Below are positions 25,886 through 35,088 of a stretch of 64,000 bases of DNA, piece by piece; position 1 is the first letter of the stretch; every line of letters begins with the position of its first letter. Below the pieces are notes generated by a model, which worked only from the letters and a program-made list of their open reading frames with translations, did no database searches and was not told where the DNA came from. Origin of the DNA: Thermomicrobiales bacterium. GTDB taxonomy: Bacteria > Chloroflexota > Chloroflexia > Thermomicrobiales > UBA6265. The stretch is from positions 50,519 through 114,518 of the forward strand of contig JAHBVL010000007.1 of assembly GCA_019637585.1 (NCBI GenBank), written 5' to 3'. Position numbers and translations under genes: made by a program.

Positions 25886-28800
25886 ATGGCCGACTGGGCC
25901 ACGCCAGCAGATGAATCGGTGCTCGACCACCGCTTCGATTTGACCAGACTCTCATGGTGGTGGGTGGCGGGCGTCGCGACGCTCTTCCTGGGTATTGCCC
26001 TGCGTTTCATCGCCCTTGATTGGGTGGCGCTTTCGTTCGACGAATCGCGTCGCGCACTGCAGGCGCTCTCGTTTTACGACGGGCGTCCGCTGCCGGGGAT
26101 CGAACTAGCTGAGACCTCTCCCGCGCACCTGCTGGGGCAGGGACTTTCCTTCCTCCTCTTCGGGGCGACCGATGCCACTGCCCGGTTCATCACCGCGCTG
26201 GCCGGCGTCGGGATTGTGGTGTTGTGTCTCGTGCTCCATCCCTTCGTGGGACGAACCGCGGCGATCGGTATGGCGATCGCCGCGGCCTGCTCGCCGACGC
26301 TCCTCTTTGCCTCCCGGGTGGCCGGACCGGAACCGTTGGTCGCGTTTTTCGCGCTGTTGGTGGTGGTGGCCCTGCTCTATGCCGGGCGGGCCTGGCACGA
26401 GCAGCGGAGTGAAGCCGCGTGGGTGGCGGTTTCGGGATTCGCCATCGCCGGCGCGCTGGCGTCCGGCCCCACGGCGGTGACCGTGCTGATTTCGATCGGC
26501 GTTGGCCTGGTGCTTGCTGGTCTGGCGGAACAGGGAAGCCCCGGCGTAGTCCGGAGCGCGGCGCATGCGTTTTCCAGCAGCACGGTCAACTCGGTTGTGT
26601 TCGTCGCATCGCTGGCCGCGTCGCTGGTGTTCTTCTTCTCCCGGGGATTGAGCTCCTTTTCCTCTCTCGCCGGCATCGGAGACACATTCGGCGACTGGGT
26701 CCGTCTCCTGACCAATGAATCGAGCGCGACGCCGACGCAGTTTTTCCTCCTCATGCTGCTGCTCTATGAAGTGCTCGTGCTCCTGGCGGCGATCGCCGGT
26801 TTTCTGACGGGGGTCATCGACCGGCCGGGTGGACTGGGATCGGTCTTCTTCCTTGGATGGTTCGTCACGGCGCTCCTGATCGTCAGTTTCAGCGCCGGTC
26901 GCGTCCCCGAGCATGCGATCCACGTGGCGATGCCGATCGTGCTGATGGGGGGCGGCAGCGCCGCTCGCATCATCGGACAGCTGGGATGGTCGGGAGCATG
27001 GTGGAAATCGACCGCCCTGCTGGTGGGGGTGATCGCCGGGCTGATTGGTTCGATCGTCGCTTTCATCGTGGCGATCGATCAGGCGGCCGCTGACGGAACC
27101 AACCGCCGCCTCTTCGAAGCGCTGGCTGTTCTGGTGATCGCTGTGGCGCCTTTGGCCGCCGCGGCATTCATTCTCGCGCGGGATCGCATTGCCCTGTCTG
27201 GCGAATCGGCGCTGCGAGTCTCGGTGGCGCTGGTGCTGACGGCGCTCTTTCTTTTCCTGGGCGCGTTCACCATCCGGCAGAGCGTGATGCTGAATTTCGT
27301 GCGGGCCGACACCAGCCTGGAACCACTGGCGCAGCGGACATCGCCGGCGTCGGTCCAAGCGCTCGTCCGGCAGGTTGATCATCTCTCTCGCGATCTGACC
27401 CTGTTGCAGCCGTCGGTCGAGGATCCGACCGGCGGGCACGGTATCACCATTGCGCTGGAATCAGACGTGTCGTGGCCCTATCGCTGGTACTTCAGGGATT
27501 ATCCCGACGCCGAGATCGTCGAACCGGGAACCGGTACGGCGACGGGCGCCGATCTGGTCATCAGCCGCGACTCAACCGGTATGGAGTCGGCTGGCTACAC
27601 CCCTCGTTCATCGGCGAGCCGCAATCGCGTTCCCCCTGAGTATCTCGATCCGAGTCTCGGCTCGGTTCTGAAAGCGATCGTTCTGCCCTCCCATTGGGCG
27701 GACGGGATGGACTTCCTCCTCTTCCGGACGGGCATCACCCGGCCAGATCCGGAATCGGTGTCGGTGGGATATGGCCAGCGGCTCTCCCAGCAGCTCTTCA
27801 CGAGCACGGGGCCGTACAGTCTCAACGAGCGGGTCGGAACCGGCGCGGGGCGCGGCCAGTTCAATCAACCACGTGGCGTGGCGATCAATACGGGCGACGG
27901 CACCATCTACGTGGTCGACTCGGCGAATGGCCGGGTGCAGAAGTTCGACGCGTTTGGTTCATTCGTCGGCGCCTGGGGCGGTCCGGAAAGTGGCGTCAGC
28001 TTTGAGGTGACCGCCGAAGGGCTGGGTCCGACCGGCATCGACGTCAGTTTCGACGGTCTGGTGCTGGTGGCCGACACGTGGGGACACCGCATCGTCGTTC
28101 TCAACAGCGAAGGACAGGTCGTCCGGGAGTTCGGCGAATTCGGAGACACCTTCGATGCGCCGAACGCATCCGATCTCCCCGGTCAGTTCTTTGGTCCCCG
28201 CGACATCGCCACGACGGCCAACGAGATCTATGTCGTCGACACCGGCAACGAACGGGTCCAGGTTTTCACCCCGGATGGCACATTCATCCGCTCCTGGGGT
28301 GGATATGGTTCTGAACCATCGCAGTTCATCGAGCCGGTCGGTATCGCGGTCGGTCCGGATGACCGGGTCTATGTCGCCGACTCGGGAAACGGGCGCATCA
28401 GCGTCTTCGCTCGCGATGGGACGCCGCTGGCCCAGTGGCCCGTCGAAGCGTGGCAAGGACAGGCGTACTTCGAACCCTATCTGGCGTTCGACCAGTACGG
28501 CACGCTCTACGCCACGTCGTCTGGCACCGGTTCGGTCGAGATGTTCGATATCGAGGGGACGTACCTTGGTTCGGTGACGACCGCGGGCAATGAAACGATC
28601 GCCTCGCCGATGGGGATTGCGCTGGGTATCGACAACACCATGAAGGTCTCGGATCGCAATATCTCGGCGGTGCTGGCGATCCCCATCGAGATCCCGGCCG
28701 AAGTGGAGTTCGACGACGCCAGCCCGGTGGCGGGAACACCAGAAGCGGTCGCTTCGCCTGTGGCGGCGTCGCCTGTGGCTTCTTCCGGCATGGCGGCGGT

Positions 28801-28909
28801 CGCCCTGGAGAGTGACGCGACTCCCCTGGCCGGTTCGCCAGTCGCTTCACCGCTGGCCTCCCCGGTTGCCTCTCCCGTCGCTTCTCCGGAGGCCACACCC
28901 ACATCCTGA
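25886..28909 (+). CDS. Agl23-like membrane protein fused to an NHL-repeat propeller, paralogue 2
   Basis: A 1007-residue protein. Residues 25-480 are a membrane domain like paralogue 1, with the first loop reduced to VALSFDESRRALQALSFYDG. An extracytoplasmic segment (SDVSWPYRWYFRDYPDAEI, near 528) parallels VAWPFQWYLRDYD of the neighbour. From about 646 to 930 there are five or six NHL-type propeller blades (GQFNQPRGVAI...IYVVDSANGRVQKFD, GIDVSFDGLVLVADTWGHRIVVL, ...). A Ser/Pro/Val/Ala-rich tail follows to the C-terminus. NHL propellers bind proteins or glycans. GAGGGGG lies just upstream of the ATG. The two genes form an operon, and the products may form a complex. The tail resembles that of the secreted protein at 44379. 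Confidence 0.83.
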   Translation: MADWATPADESVLDHRFDLTRLSWWWVAGVATLFLGIALRFIALDWVALSFDESRRALQALSFYDGRPLPGIELAETSPAHLLGQGLSFLLFGATDATARFITALAGVGIVVLCLVLHPFVGRTAAIGMAIAAACSPTLLFASRVAGPEPLVAFFALLVVVALLYAGRAWHEQRSEAAWVAVSGFAIAGALASGPTAVTVLISIGVGLVLAGLAEQGSPGVVRSAAHAFSSSTVNSVVFVASLAASLVFFFSRGLSSFSSLAGIGDTFGDWVRLLTNESSATPTQFFLLMLLLYEVLVLLAAIAGFLTGVIDRPGGLGSVFFLGWFVTALLIVSFSAGRVPEHAIHVAMPIVLMGGGSAARIIGQLGWSGAWWKSTALLVGVIAGLIGSIVAFIVAIDQAAADGTNRRLFEALAVLVIAVAPLAAAAFILARDRIALSGESALRVSVALVLTALFLFLGAFTIRQSVMLNFVRADTSLEPLAQRTSPASVQALVRQVDHLSRDLTLLQPSVEDPTGGHGITIALESDVSWPYRWYFRDYPDAEIVEPGTGTATGADLVISRDSTGMESAGYTPRSSASRNRVPPEYLDPSLGSVLKAIVLPSHWADGMDFLLFRTGITRPDPESVSVGYGQRLSQQLFTSTGPYSLNERVGTGAGRGQFNQPRGVAINTGDGTIYVVDSANGRVQKFDAFGSFVGAWGGPESGVSFEVTAEGLGPTGIDVSFDGLVLVADTWGHRIVVLNSEGQVVREFGEFGDTFDAPNASDLPGQFFGPRDIATTANEIYVVDTGNERVQVFTPDGTFIRSWGGYGSEPSQFIEPVGIAVGPDDRVYVADSGNGRISVFARDGTPLAQWPVEAWQGQAYFEPYLAFDQYGTLYATSSGTGSVEMFDIEGTYLGSVTTAGNETIASPMGIALGIDNTMKVSDRNISAVLAIPIEIPAEVEFDDASPVAGTPEAVASPVAASPVASSGMAAVALESDATPLAGSPVASPLASPVASPVASPEATPTS

Positions 28910-28929
28910 CGGGGCTCGTTCATGCGCCC

Positions 28930-29034
28930 GCCCGGCCGTAAACGGACCGGGCTCACTGCGCGAAGGTCCTTCGGACCTGATGCCGGGCCCCGCCAGGGCC
29001 GTTGCACCGTGAGCGACGCCGTTTACGGCGTCGC
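28930..29034. repeat. family C copy 2
   Basis: GCCCGGCCGTAAACGGACCG ... AAGGTCCTTCGGACCT ... GTGAGCGACGCCGTTTACGG. Same order and spacing as the copy at 21451; it differs mainly in the central GC-rich part. Confidence 0.75.
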
Positions 29035-29050
29035 GGCGTTTCTCAGGAAG

Positions 29051-30826
29051 CTACCGCCCCGGATTGTCCTCGCCGATGAATGTCTCGAACGGCACGGTGC
29101 TCATCGTCGTGAATGCAGGCCAGTGCATGCCGGTTGCGCCGTTGTCGTCGGGCTCCTTGAACGGACCGGTCATCCATGGCTTGATCAGTTGCACTTCGGT
29201 GCCGTGATAGACGTAGACCGCCGCGACATCCTCGACCATGATCCGCTCTGCGGCCTGGAACATGGCGATGCGCTCGGCCGGGTCGCCGATGAATTCCCCG
29301 GCGGCTCGTGCCTGCGATTCGAACGCTTCGTTGGTCCATGAGTCATGACGATTGCCCGCGAACCAGACGCTCAACATGTTGATCGGGTCGAGGAAGTCCA
29401 TACCGTAGCGCACGAACCCAAGTTGCATCGTGGTTGGTTTGGCGTTCATGTCGGCGGTGAACCCCTGGGCGTCTCGCTCGAGGAGCTCGACGTCGATATT
29501 CAGGTGTTCCTTGAGCATTGCCGCCAGCGCCGCAGCGACCGATTTCTCCAGCGGGGTCGGCGCTCGCAGCTGCATTTGCAGACCCGGGAAGCCATCGCCG
29601 TCGGGGAAGCCCGCTTCGGCCAGCAATGACTTCGCCAGCTCGGGATCGAAGGCCTGCACATCCCTGATCTCTTCGGTCTGGCTGGCCGGGAATCCAGGAG
29701 CGAGCCAGGAGTAGGCGGGAATACCGGCCGGACCGAGCACGGCCTCTTTCAGTGCATCGCGGTCGATGGCGTGGCTCCACGCCTGGCGGACCTTGAGATC
29801 ATTGAAGGGAGCCTGCGACTGATCGAAGAAGAGGTAATAGGTGGGAAAATCGCCCGGTGTGGAATGCACCTCCGTGGTGGTCGATTCGTCGCTGAGCATG
29901 ATCTCCATCGCCGCCGGGGCAGGATTGCGCAGGAAATCGATCTCGTTCGCCTGATACATGGCGAAGTAATTGTCCTTGCTGGTCAACTTGATCACGATCT
30001 GCTCGATGTGAACTGGCGCCGTACCGGTGTAGGCGGTGTTGCGCGAGTAGACGATCTCCTGATCGGGCAACCACTCGGTGAGGATGTAGGGCCCGGCGGA
30101 GATCGCCGTTGCGGGGTCGGTGTTGTAGAGCGGGCCATGTTCGGCCAGCCTGGCGGCGGAGATCGGGTTGGAGTAGAGGAGCATGGCTGGGAGATAGGGC
30201 GCCGCGGTTTCGGTGGTGAACACCAGTTCGAGCTCGGTGGCTCCCTGGTTGATGCCGATCTCTTCCGGCGCCACTTCGCCATTGACCGCCTCGGTCCAGT
30301 TGGCGATCACACCCTGGAAAAACCAGGTGAAATCCCAGGCGAACTCGGGTGTGGCGGCGTTTCGGAAGCTGGCAACCCAATCGGCGGCGGTCACCGGGTT
30401 GCCATCGCTCCACATCAGACCCTCGCGAATCTGGAAGGTCCAGGTTTTGCCGTCCTCCGACCCACTCCACGACTCAGCAGATGCCGGGAGAAGCTGGAAA
30501 TTCTTGTCCAGCCGCACCAGGGGTTCACTGAAGAGATCGGACGCTGCTTCCACCGGTCTGGAATAGACGGCAATATAGAAATCGAGCACCCGGGCGACCG
30601 TGGCGTCTTCCGGAAGATAGAGAATCTGCTGCTCGACTGGCGCAGCGCCCGCCGGCAGGTCCTGGAGCGAGCGGGTTACACGGGGACGGCCACCCGACGG
30701 AGCGGCAAGCGTGCCGTCGCTCCGCAGCAATCCGCCGCCGAACATGCCGAGCCCGCCTGCTGCTGCGACGCCAAGCATACGCCGGCGGTCGAATCGCGTA
30801 TCTTCGAGCCTTCGGAAATCAGTCAT
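29051..30826 (-). CDS. ABC transporter family 5 (peptide-type) substrate-binding protein, copy 1
   Basis: A 591-residue secreted binding protein with a twin-arginine signal: FDRRRMLGVAAAGGLGMFGG near 13-32. The mature part has the family 5 order: ASDLFSEPLVRLDKNFQLLPASAESW, DGKTWTFQIREGLMWSDGNPVTAADWVASF, a central peptide-binding region and FNDLKVRQAWSHAIDRDAL. Ligands are oligopeptides, nickel or sugars in known members; specificity is not readable. The ATG at 30826 has GGAGG 7 bases upstream. It is highly similar to the gene at 31312-33090 and lies downstream of the same permease operon, but its own 485-bp leader contains two palindromes and a repeat, so it may be separately controlled. 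Confidence 0.9.
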   Translation of the reverse strand: MTDFRRLEDTRFDRRRMLGVAAAGGLGMFGGGLLRSDGTLAAPSGGRPRVTRSLQDLPAGAAPVEQQILYLPEDATVARVLDFYIAVYSRPVEAASDLFSEPLVRLDKNFQLLPASAESWSGSEDGKTWTFQIREGLMWSDGNPVTAADWVASFRNAATPEFAWDFTWFFQGVIANWTEAVNGEVAPEEIGINQGATELELVFTTETAAPYLPAMLLYSNPISAARLAEHGPLYNTDPATAISAGPYILTEWLPDQEIVYSRNTAYTGTAPVHIEQIVIKLTSKDNYFAMYQANEIDFLRNPAPAAMEIMLSDESTTTEVHSTPGDFPTYYLFFDQSQAPFNDLKVRQAWSHAIDRDALKEAVLGPAGIPAYSWLAPGFPASQTEEIRDVQAFDPELAKSLLAEAGFPDGDGFPGLQMQLRAPTPLEKSVAAALAAMLKEHLNIDVELLERDAQGFTADMNAKPTTMQLGFVRYGMDFLDPINMLSVWFAGNRHDSWTNEAFESQARAAGEFIGDPAERIAMFQAAERIMVEDVAAVYVYHGTEVQLIKPWMTGPFKEPDDNGATGMHWPAFTTMSTVPFETFIGEDNPGR

Positions 30827-31034
30827 CAGAGTCCTCCTCATGCCGAGAGGACCCAATCGAACGTCGAATTCCTCCCCGGTTAGTCGCGCGGCTCGCGCTG
30901 CCGCATTCTGGCCCGGATCGATTCCGCTCCGCAAGCCGTCGCCGACGAACACGAATTTGTGGGATTCAGGGAGCGGAGCGTGTCATGAATCTCCGCGCGC
31001 TCAGATTCGCCCGGCACTCGGACTGAGTCAACGA

Positions 31035-31084
31035 AGTCCATTGAAATGGACTGATTCGCTCGCTCCAGTCCATTTGAGTGGACT
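31035..31084. promoter_or_regulatory. two 18-bp palindromes 32 bp apart (candidate operator pair)
   Basis: AGTCCATTGAAATGGACT at 31035-31052 and AGTCCATTTGAGTGGACT at 31067-31084. Both have perfect or near-perfect 8-bp half sites AGTCCATT/AATGGACT. The repeat-to-repeat distance of 32 bp is three helical turns, so two dimers would sit on one face of the DNA. They lie 209-258 bp upstream of the binding-protein start at 30826 and not in a gene. No such pair is seen elsewhere in the window. Confidence 0.55.
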
Positions 31085-31114
31085 TCTGGGGCTGAGCGCG
31101 GCATGAAAAGCACC

Positions 31115-31218
31115 GTCATCCTGAGCGGAGCGAAGGATCTTCTGCCGCAGCAGTCTCCAGGGAGACGACGGTCGTGGCAGGAGACGACGGAGAGATCCTT
31201 CACTTCGTTCAGGATGAC
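31115..31218. repeat. inverted-repeat element, family A copy 4
   Basis: GTCATCCTGAGCGGAGCGAA ... CACTTCGTTCAGGATGAC with the CTGCCGCAGCAGTCTCCAGG centre. It is nearly identical to copy 2 at 3664, 27 kb away, so a recent common origin is likely. Confidence 0.85.
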
Positions 31219-31251
31219 TGGCATTTTGTGAGGGCTCCCAAAGAACGCGGA

Positions 31252-31282
31252 AACACCCGCCGGCGTCTGGCCAGCGGGTGTT
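31252..31282 (-). terminator. hairpin 3' of the second binding-protein gene
   Basis: A 9-bp stem AACACCCGC / GCGGGTGTT with a 13-base loop, 30 bp past the stop at 31312 on the minus strand. The T-run follows on the plus strand only, so termination efficiency on the minus strand is uncertain. Confidence 0.45.
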
Positions 31283-31308
31283 CCTTTTGCCTTTGCCTCT
31301 TGCCCGCG
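31281..31308 (-). repeat. GGGCAAA-type run, reverse orientation
   Basis: TTTTGCC/TTTGCC/CTTGCCC units immediately 3' of the binding-protein stop, as at 3912-3960. Confidence 0.45.
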
Positions 31309-31311
31309 AAG

Positions 31312-33090
31312 CTACCGCCCCGGATTGTCCTCGCCGATGAACGTCTCGAAGGGTACGGTGCTCATCGTGGCGAAGTTCGGCCAGTGCATACCGGTGTTGC
31401 CGTTGTCATCCGGATCCTTGAACGGGCCAGTCATCCACGGTTTGATGAACTGCACTTCGGTGCCGTGGTAGACGTAGACCGCCGCGACGTCCTCGACCAT
31501 AACCCGCTCCGCCGCCTGGAACATGGCGATGCGCTCAGCCGGATCACCCAGGAACTCCGCAGCAGCCCTCGCCTGCGACTCGAACTCCTCGTTCGTCCAG
31601 CTGTCATGCCGGCCGCCGGAGAACCAGACGCTCAGCATGTTGATCGGGTCGAGATAGTCCATACCGTAGCGGACGAAACCAAGCTGCATAGTCGTCGGTT
31701 TGGCGTTCATATCGGCGGTGAAGCCTTGCGAATCCCGTTCGAGAAGCTCGACATCGATGTTCAGATGTTCTTTGAGCATCGCGGCGATGGCGGCCGCCAC
31801 CGATTTCTCGAGCGGGTTTGGCGCTCGCAGCTGGAGCTGCAGACTCGGGAACCCATCGCCATCCGGGAAGCCCGCTTCGGCCAGCAGCGATTTCGCCAGC
31901 TCCGGATCGAAGGCCTGGACATCCTTGATCTCTTCGGTCTGATTCGCCGGGAAGCCGGGCGCCAGCCAGGAGTAGGCGGGAATGCCGGCCGGACCGAGCA
32001 CGGCGGTCTTCAGTGCGTCGCGGTCGATGGCGTGGCTCCACGCCTGCCGCACCTTCAGGTCGTTGAAGGGGGCCTGCGACTGGTCGAAGAAGAGGTAGTA
32101 GGTGGGGAAGTCGCCCGGCGTCGAATGGACCTCGGCCGCCGTCGCTTCATCGCTCATCATGATTTCCAGCGCAGCCGGCGCCGGGTGGCGCAGGAAGTCG
32201 ATCTCATTCGCCTGGTACATGGCGAAGTAGTTGTCTTTGCTGGTCAGCTTGATCACGATCTGTTCGAGATAGACGGGAAGGGTTCCTGTGTAGGCCTCGT
32301 TCCGCGAATAGACGATCTCCTGATCCGGCACCCAGTCGGTCAGAATGTAGGGGCCGGACGAAATCGCAGTGGACGGATCGGTGTTGTAGAGCGGTCCGTT
32401 CGCCGCCAGACCAGCCGCCGACAGCGGATTGGAATAGAGGAGCATGGCCGGCAGGTAGGGAGCGGCGGCTTCCGTGGTGAAGACCAGCTCGTACTCGTTT
32501 GCTCCCTGAGCGATACCGATCTCCTCGACGCCCACTTCGCCGTTGACGGCCTGCGTCCAATTGGCCAGCACGCCCTGGAAATACCAGGTGAAGTCCCAGG
32601 CGAATTCTGGTGTGGCGCCATTCTGGAAGCTGGCGACCCAGTCGGCCGCGGTCACGGGGTTGCCGTCGCTCCAGGTCAGTCCTTCCCGGATCTTGAAGGT
32701 CCAGGTTTTGCCGTCCTCCGATCCTTCCCACGACTCAGCGGCGGCGGGAAGGATCTGGAAGTTCTTGTCCAGCCGGACAAGCGGCTCGCTGAAGAGATCG
32801 GATGCGGCGTCAGACGGTCTGGTGTAAACAGAGACATAGAAGTCGAGCACGCGCGCGACCGCGGCATCGTCCGGCAGATAGAGAATCTGCTGCTCGACGG
32901 GAGCCGCGCCTTCCGGCAGATCCTGCATCGAACGGGCAATGCGGGGACGTCCCCCCGACGGGGCGGCAAGCGTGCCGTTGCCCCGCAGCAATCCGCCGCC
33001 GAACATGCCGAGCCCACCCGCAGCGGCGCCGCCAAGCATCCGTCTGCGATCGACACGAAGATCCTGCAGCGTGGTTCTGAAGTTCGTCAT
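31312..33090 (-). CDS. ABC transporter family 5 (peptide-type) substrate-binding protein, copy 2
   Basis: A 592-residue paralogue of the gene at 29051-30826, with the same twin-arginine signal (VDRRRMLGGAAAGGLGMFGG), a conserved GAAPVEQQILYLPDDA mature start, and almost the same sequence through the ligand-binding region. AGGAGGG precedes the ATG at 33090. It lies 73 bp downstream of the DppC-like permease gene in the same direction, so it is the third gene of the operon. High identity with copy 1 suggests tandem duplication, and small differences in the ligand region may give different specificities. Confidence 0.9.
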   Translation of the reverse strand: MTNFRTTLQDLRVDRRRMLGGAAAGGLGMFGGGLLRGNGTLAAPSGGRPRIARSMQDLPEGAAPVEQQILYLPDDAAVARVLDFYVSVYTRPSDAASDLFSEPLVRLDKNFQILPAAAESWEGSEDGKTWTFKIREGLTWSDGNPVTAADWVASFQNGATPEFAWDFTWYFQGVLANWTQAVNGEVGVEEIGIAQGANEYELVFTTEAAAPYLPAMLLYSNPLSAAGLAANGPLYNTDPSTAISSGPYILTDWVPDQEIVYSRNEAYTGTLPVYLEQIVIKLTSKDNYFAMYQANEIDFLRHPAPAALEIMMSDEATAAEVHSTPGDFPTYYLFFDQSQAPFNDLKVRQAWSHAIDRDALKTAVLGPAGIPAYSWLAPGFPANQTEEIKDVQAFDPELAKSLLAEAGFPDGDGFPSLQLQLRAPNPLEKSVAAAIAAMLKEHLNIDVELLERDSQGFTADMNAKPTTMQLGFVRYGMDYLDPINMLSVWFSGGRHDSWTNEEFESQARAAAEFLGDPAERIAMFQAAERVMVEDVAAVYVYHGTEVQFIKPWMTGPFKDPDDNGNTGMHWPNFATMSTVPFETFIGEDNPGR

Positions 33091-33163
33091 CGGAACCCTC
33101 CTGGAACCGGACTGGCACAATCGGACATCGATGTCCCGCCCCGGTCGTCGTTTGGTGTGTGCG

Positions 33164-34096
33164 TCAATTCTGACGCGGATCGAGGGCATCTCGCAAGCCA
33201 TCGCCCATAAAGGCGAATCCCAGCACACAGAGCGCAATGGCCAGGGTGGGAAAGAGTCCGAGATGCCAGTAGAGCTGAATCGATTGCCTGCTGTCGGCGA
33301 CCATCCGGCCGAGGCTGGGAGTCGGTTCGTTGATGCCCAATCCAAGGAAGCTCAGTCCTGCTTCCGCGAAGATCGCCGCGGGAATCAGGAGCGTGATGGC
33401 CACGATCAATGGGGGAATGGCGTTGGGCATGAGATGCCGGAATCCGATGTGGAACTGCCGGGCGCCGATGCTCTGCGCGGCTTCGACAAACTCCCGTTCG
33501 CGCAGCGTGAGGATCTGCGCTCTGGTCAGCCGGCACAACCCGACCCAGTTCGTCACGCCGATGACGAAGACGACATTGAGCGTGTTGTTGGAGAAGATCG
33601 ATCCCCAAACGCCGCTGTTGACGACTGACAGAAGAAAAATCGCGAAGAGCAATCCCGGAAAGGCGGTCATCACTTCCACGATGCGCATGATGATGAAGTC
33701 GGTCATGCCGCCGCGCAGCCCGGAAGCGAGTCCCAGGGGAATACCGATCACACAGGCCACGATGACCGCCAGGAATCCGACGGTGAGCGACGTCCGGATG
33801 CCGTAGATGACGCGGCTCAGATAGTCGCGGCCAATCGAATCGGTGCCCAGTGGATAGTCGCGGCTAGGAAACTTGTTGACCGCCATGAAATCGGCTGTTG
33901 CGTAATGGGTGGGGGCCACCCACGGGGCGAATAGCGCGACGAAGAGCAACACCAGCACGATGATCAGACCGAGCATTCCCAGTTTCTGGCGGCGAAACCG
34001 TTCCGCGGCCAAACCGAAGTTCGTGCGGTACTTGCGTCGCGTGCCGAGCTCGAGCTCTGTGGCGTCGATCGAGATGGCCGGAGGGGTGAGGCTCAT
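33164..34096 (-). CDS. peptide-type ABC transporter permease (DppC/OppC-like)
   Basis: A 310-residue permease with a cytoplasmic N-terminus of ~40 residues, an N-terminal membrane helix (LGLIIVLVLLFVALFAPWV), and the family's FPSRDYPLGTDSIGRDYLSRVIYG segment. Five further helices are present, with the EAA coupling loop EFVEAAQSIGARQFHIGFRH near 210-230. It forms the translocation channel with the DppB-like partner 10 bp upstream. The mate ATPases (DppD/DppF) are not in this window, so they must be encoded elsewhere or shared. Start ATG at 34096. Confidence 0.92.
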   Translation of the reverse strand: MSLTPPAISIDATELELGTRRKYRTNFGLAAERFRRQKLGMLGLIIVLVLLFVALFAPWVAPTHYATADFMAVNKFPSRDYPLGTDSIGRDYLSRVIYGIRTSLTVGFLAVIVACVIGIPLGLASGLRGGMTDFIIMRIVEVMTAFPGLLFAIFLLSVVNSGVWGSIFSNNTLNVVFVIGVTNWVGLCRLTRAQILTLREREFVEAAQSIGARQFHIGFRHLMPNAIPPLIVAITLLIPAAIFAEAGLSFLGLGINEPTPSLGRMVADSRQSIQLYWHLGLFPTLAIALCVLGFAFMGDGLRDALDPRQN

Positions 34097-34106
34097 GACG
34101 CGCTTC

Positions 34107-35033
34107 CTAGGGCCGGGTGAGCCGGATACGCGGATCGAGAATCGTGTAGAGCAAGTCGGTGATCAGATAGGTGATTCCCCAGAGTGTGGCGATGAGCAGG
34201 GTCAGCGCGAGAATCAGAGGATAGTCGCGGCTGAGTGTGCTGCTGACGAAGTAGGAGCCCAATCCGGGAATCCGGAAAACCGATTCGATGAAGATCGAGC
34301 CGGTGAGGATGTTCGGGATCTCGGGGAGCAGCACCGTCACCCAGGGGATGGCCGCGTTGCGAGCGACATGCGAGATCATCACCCGGTTTTCGCTCAGTCC
34401 CTTGGCCCGGGCGGTGCGCACGTAATCGGCTCGCATCGTTTCGATGATCGAGACTCGTGTGTATCGAGCCACGAGGGCCATCGGCGCCAGCGAATAGGCC
34501 AGCACCGGCATGATGTAGTGTTTCGGTTCTCCCCAGCCCCCGGTGGGCAACCACCCGAATCGCACACTGAGAATCAGGATCAGCCAGGTGCCGATCACCC
34601 AACTGGGAACGGTCAGCCCCAGGGTGCCGACCGATGTGACGAGGTAGTCGATCCAGCTGTTCTGCCGAATCGCGGCGATCACGCCGAGGATCGTGCCGAG
34701 ACCGTAACCAATGATGATCGTGGGGATACCGATCTTGATCGTCACCGGCCAGCGATCGGCGATCAGGCCAGTGACCGTTTCGGTAGGGCGCTGAAAGGGA
34801 ACGCCGAAGTCGCCGTGCAACGCGTGCCACATGTATTTGCCGTATTGCACAAGCAGCGGCTGATCGAGTCCATATTTCTCGAGCTGGGCCTGGCGTGTCG
34901 CTTCCGGCAGGCGTCGCTCGCCAAGATCGAACGGTCCCCCCGGCACCGCGTGCATCAGAAAGAACGCGATCAGCGAAACCACGAACAGAACGAAGATGAG
35001 GCTGAGGAGGCGAGCGAGGATGTAGCCTGCCAA
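34107..35033 (-). CDS. peptide-type ABC transporter permease (DppB/OppB-like)
   Basis: A 308-residue permease: first helix LARLLSLIFVLFVVSLIAFFL, the MHAVPGGPFD loop typical of DppB, five more helices, and an EAA-like loop DYVRTARAKGLSENRVMISH near 205-225. The start is a TTG at 35033 with AGGAG 6 bases before it; no ATG gives the first helix intact. It is the first gene of the dppB-dppC-binding-protein operon. Upstream DNA is repeat-rich (35089-35240), without a clear promoter. Confidence 0.9.
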   Translation of the reverse strand: MAGYILARLLSLIFVLFVVSLIAFFLMHAVPGGPFDLGERRLPEATRQAQLEKYGLDQPLLVQYGKYMWHALHGDFGVPFQRPTETVTGLIADRWPVTIKIGIPTIIIGYGLGTILGVIAAIRQNSWIDYLVTSVGTLGLTVPSWVIGTWLILILSVRFGWLPTGGWGEPKHYIMPVLAYSLAPMALVARYTRVSIIETMRADYVRTARAKGLSENRVMISHVARNAAIPWVTVLLPEIPNILTGSIFIESVFRIPGLGSYFVSSTLSRDYPLILALTLLIATLWGITYLITDLLYTILDPRIRLTRP

Positions 35034-35088
35034 AGGTCGCTCCTGCAGCGATGTCGTGCCGATTCCGGTGAGCGGAGTTTAGCATGAG

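Noticed and set aside
31174-33210. 678-codon plus-strand frame over the second binding-protein gene
   Set aside because: The minus strand encodes a clear family 5 binding protein with a Shine-Dalgarno and signal peptide; the plus frame has no domain.
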